Of a DNA stretch of 64,000 nt, positions 63,996 to 64,000 are shown piece by piece. Each line of letters starts with the position of its first letter. Position 1 is the first letter of the stretch. The stretch covers positions 932,433-996,432 of the forward strand of contig LSRX01000082.1 of the NCBI GenBank assembly GCA_001939145.1, given 5' to 3'. The DNA comes from Symbiodinium microadriaticum. Lineage: Eukaryota; Sar; Dinophyceae; Suessiales; Symbiodiniaceae. The notes under the pieces were generated by a model. The model did no database searches. It saw nothing but the letters and a program-made list of their open reading frames with translations, and had not been told where the DNA came from. The position numbers and the translations under genes were made by a program.

Positions 63996-64000
63996 GGCCC

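Larger units (their letters stand above)
58359..64000 (-). mobile_element. DIRS-like tyrosine-recombinase retroelement, 5' end beyond the window
   Basis: Reading leftward, the element has Gag (63,995-62,655), a methyltransferase-like domain plus reverse transcriptase/RNase H (62,372-60,200), and a tyrosine recombinase (60,156 to 58,359). Its 3' end is cut by the TIR transposon and continues at 43,878 in the 300-bp array. The presence of a tyrosine recombinase instead of a DDE integrase, after the reverse transcriptase, defines the DIRS class. No long terminal repeats are seen. Frame changes occur in each gene. Confidence 0.85.

Overview
The window looks like nuclear DNA of a dinoflagellate, most plausibly a Symbiodiniaceae-like lineage. 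Three things point there. The conserved protein segments are cut into many short exons. Genes are sparse and separated by long non-coding or repeat DNA. The repeats are of types common in those genomes: LINEs with a particular C-terminal domain, Ty1/copia-type elements, DIRS-like tyrosine-recombinase elements, and TTTAGGG-type telomere-like tracts. The lineage assignment is an inference from family resemblance; no rRNA or spliced-leader gene is visible. There are two marked assembly gaps (22 N at 32,830 and one N at 41,604).

Layout, 1-44 kb: simple repeats (1-2 kb); a minus-strand LINE 3' remnant (2.9-3.5 kb); a roughly 33-exon minus-strand gene for the bacterial-type monomeric NADP-isocitrate dehydrogenase (12.0 to 4.0 kb, recognisable C-terminal exons missing); an FkbM-like methyltransferase gene with a degraded partial copy beside it (14.5-16.2 kb); unassigned exon-like segments, a thioredoxin-fold exon and ankyrin-repeat exons (16.3-21 kb); a decayed Ty1/copia element between about 140-bp direct repeats (22.4-26.7 kb); a WD40-repeat gene (29.8-33.0 kb); a LINE endonuclease remnant (38.6-39.2 kb); a degenerate minisatellite (40.3-41.3 kb); and a perfect 300-bp tandem repeat (42.9-43.9 kb). 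All recognisable coding regions in this part are on the minus strand.

Layout, 44-64 kb: the main item is a 14.5-kb segment (43,880-58,358) bounded by 25-bp terminal inverted repeats (24 of 25 identical). It interrupts the 3' end of a DIRS-like retroelement. Joining its two flanks restores the uninterrupted sequence that is still present in the 300-bp tandem repeat next door, so the segment is best read as an inserted giant DNA transposon. It carries four plus-strand genes: A (unknown family, at least 3 exons), B (Glu-rich, repetitive), C (ends in a four-cysteine C-x2-C-x6-C-x2-C module) and D (transposase-like, with a candidate D-D-E triad). The spacers between them are full of short palindromes of the form AAGCCA-n-TGGCTT, telomere-like CCCTAAA tracts and TAG triplet arrays. 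The right end of the window (58,359-64,000, minus strand) is the DIRS-like element itself: Gag with zinc knuckle, a putative methyltransferase-like domain, reverse transcriptase/RNase H, and a tyrosine recombinase.

Most element genes contain one or two frame changes, and gene C has an in-frame TAG. These may reflect decay or sequencing error. I could not run any database search, so all family assignments come from motif recognition.
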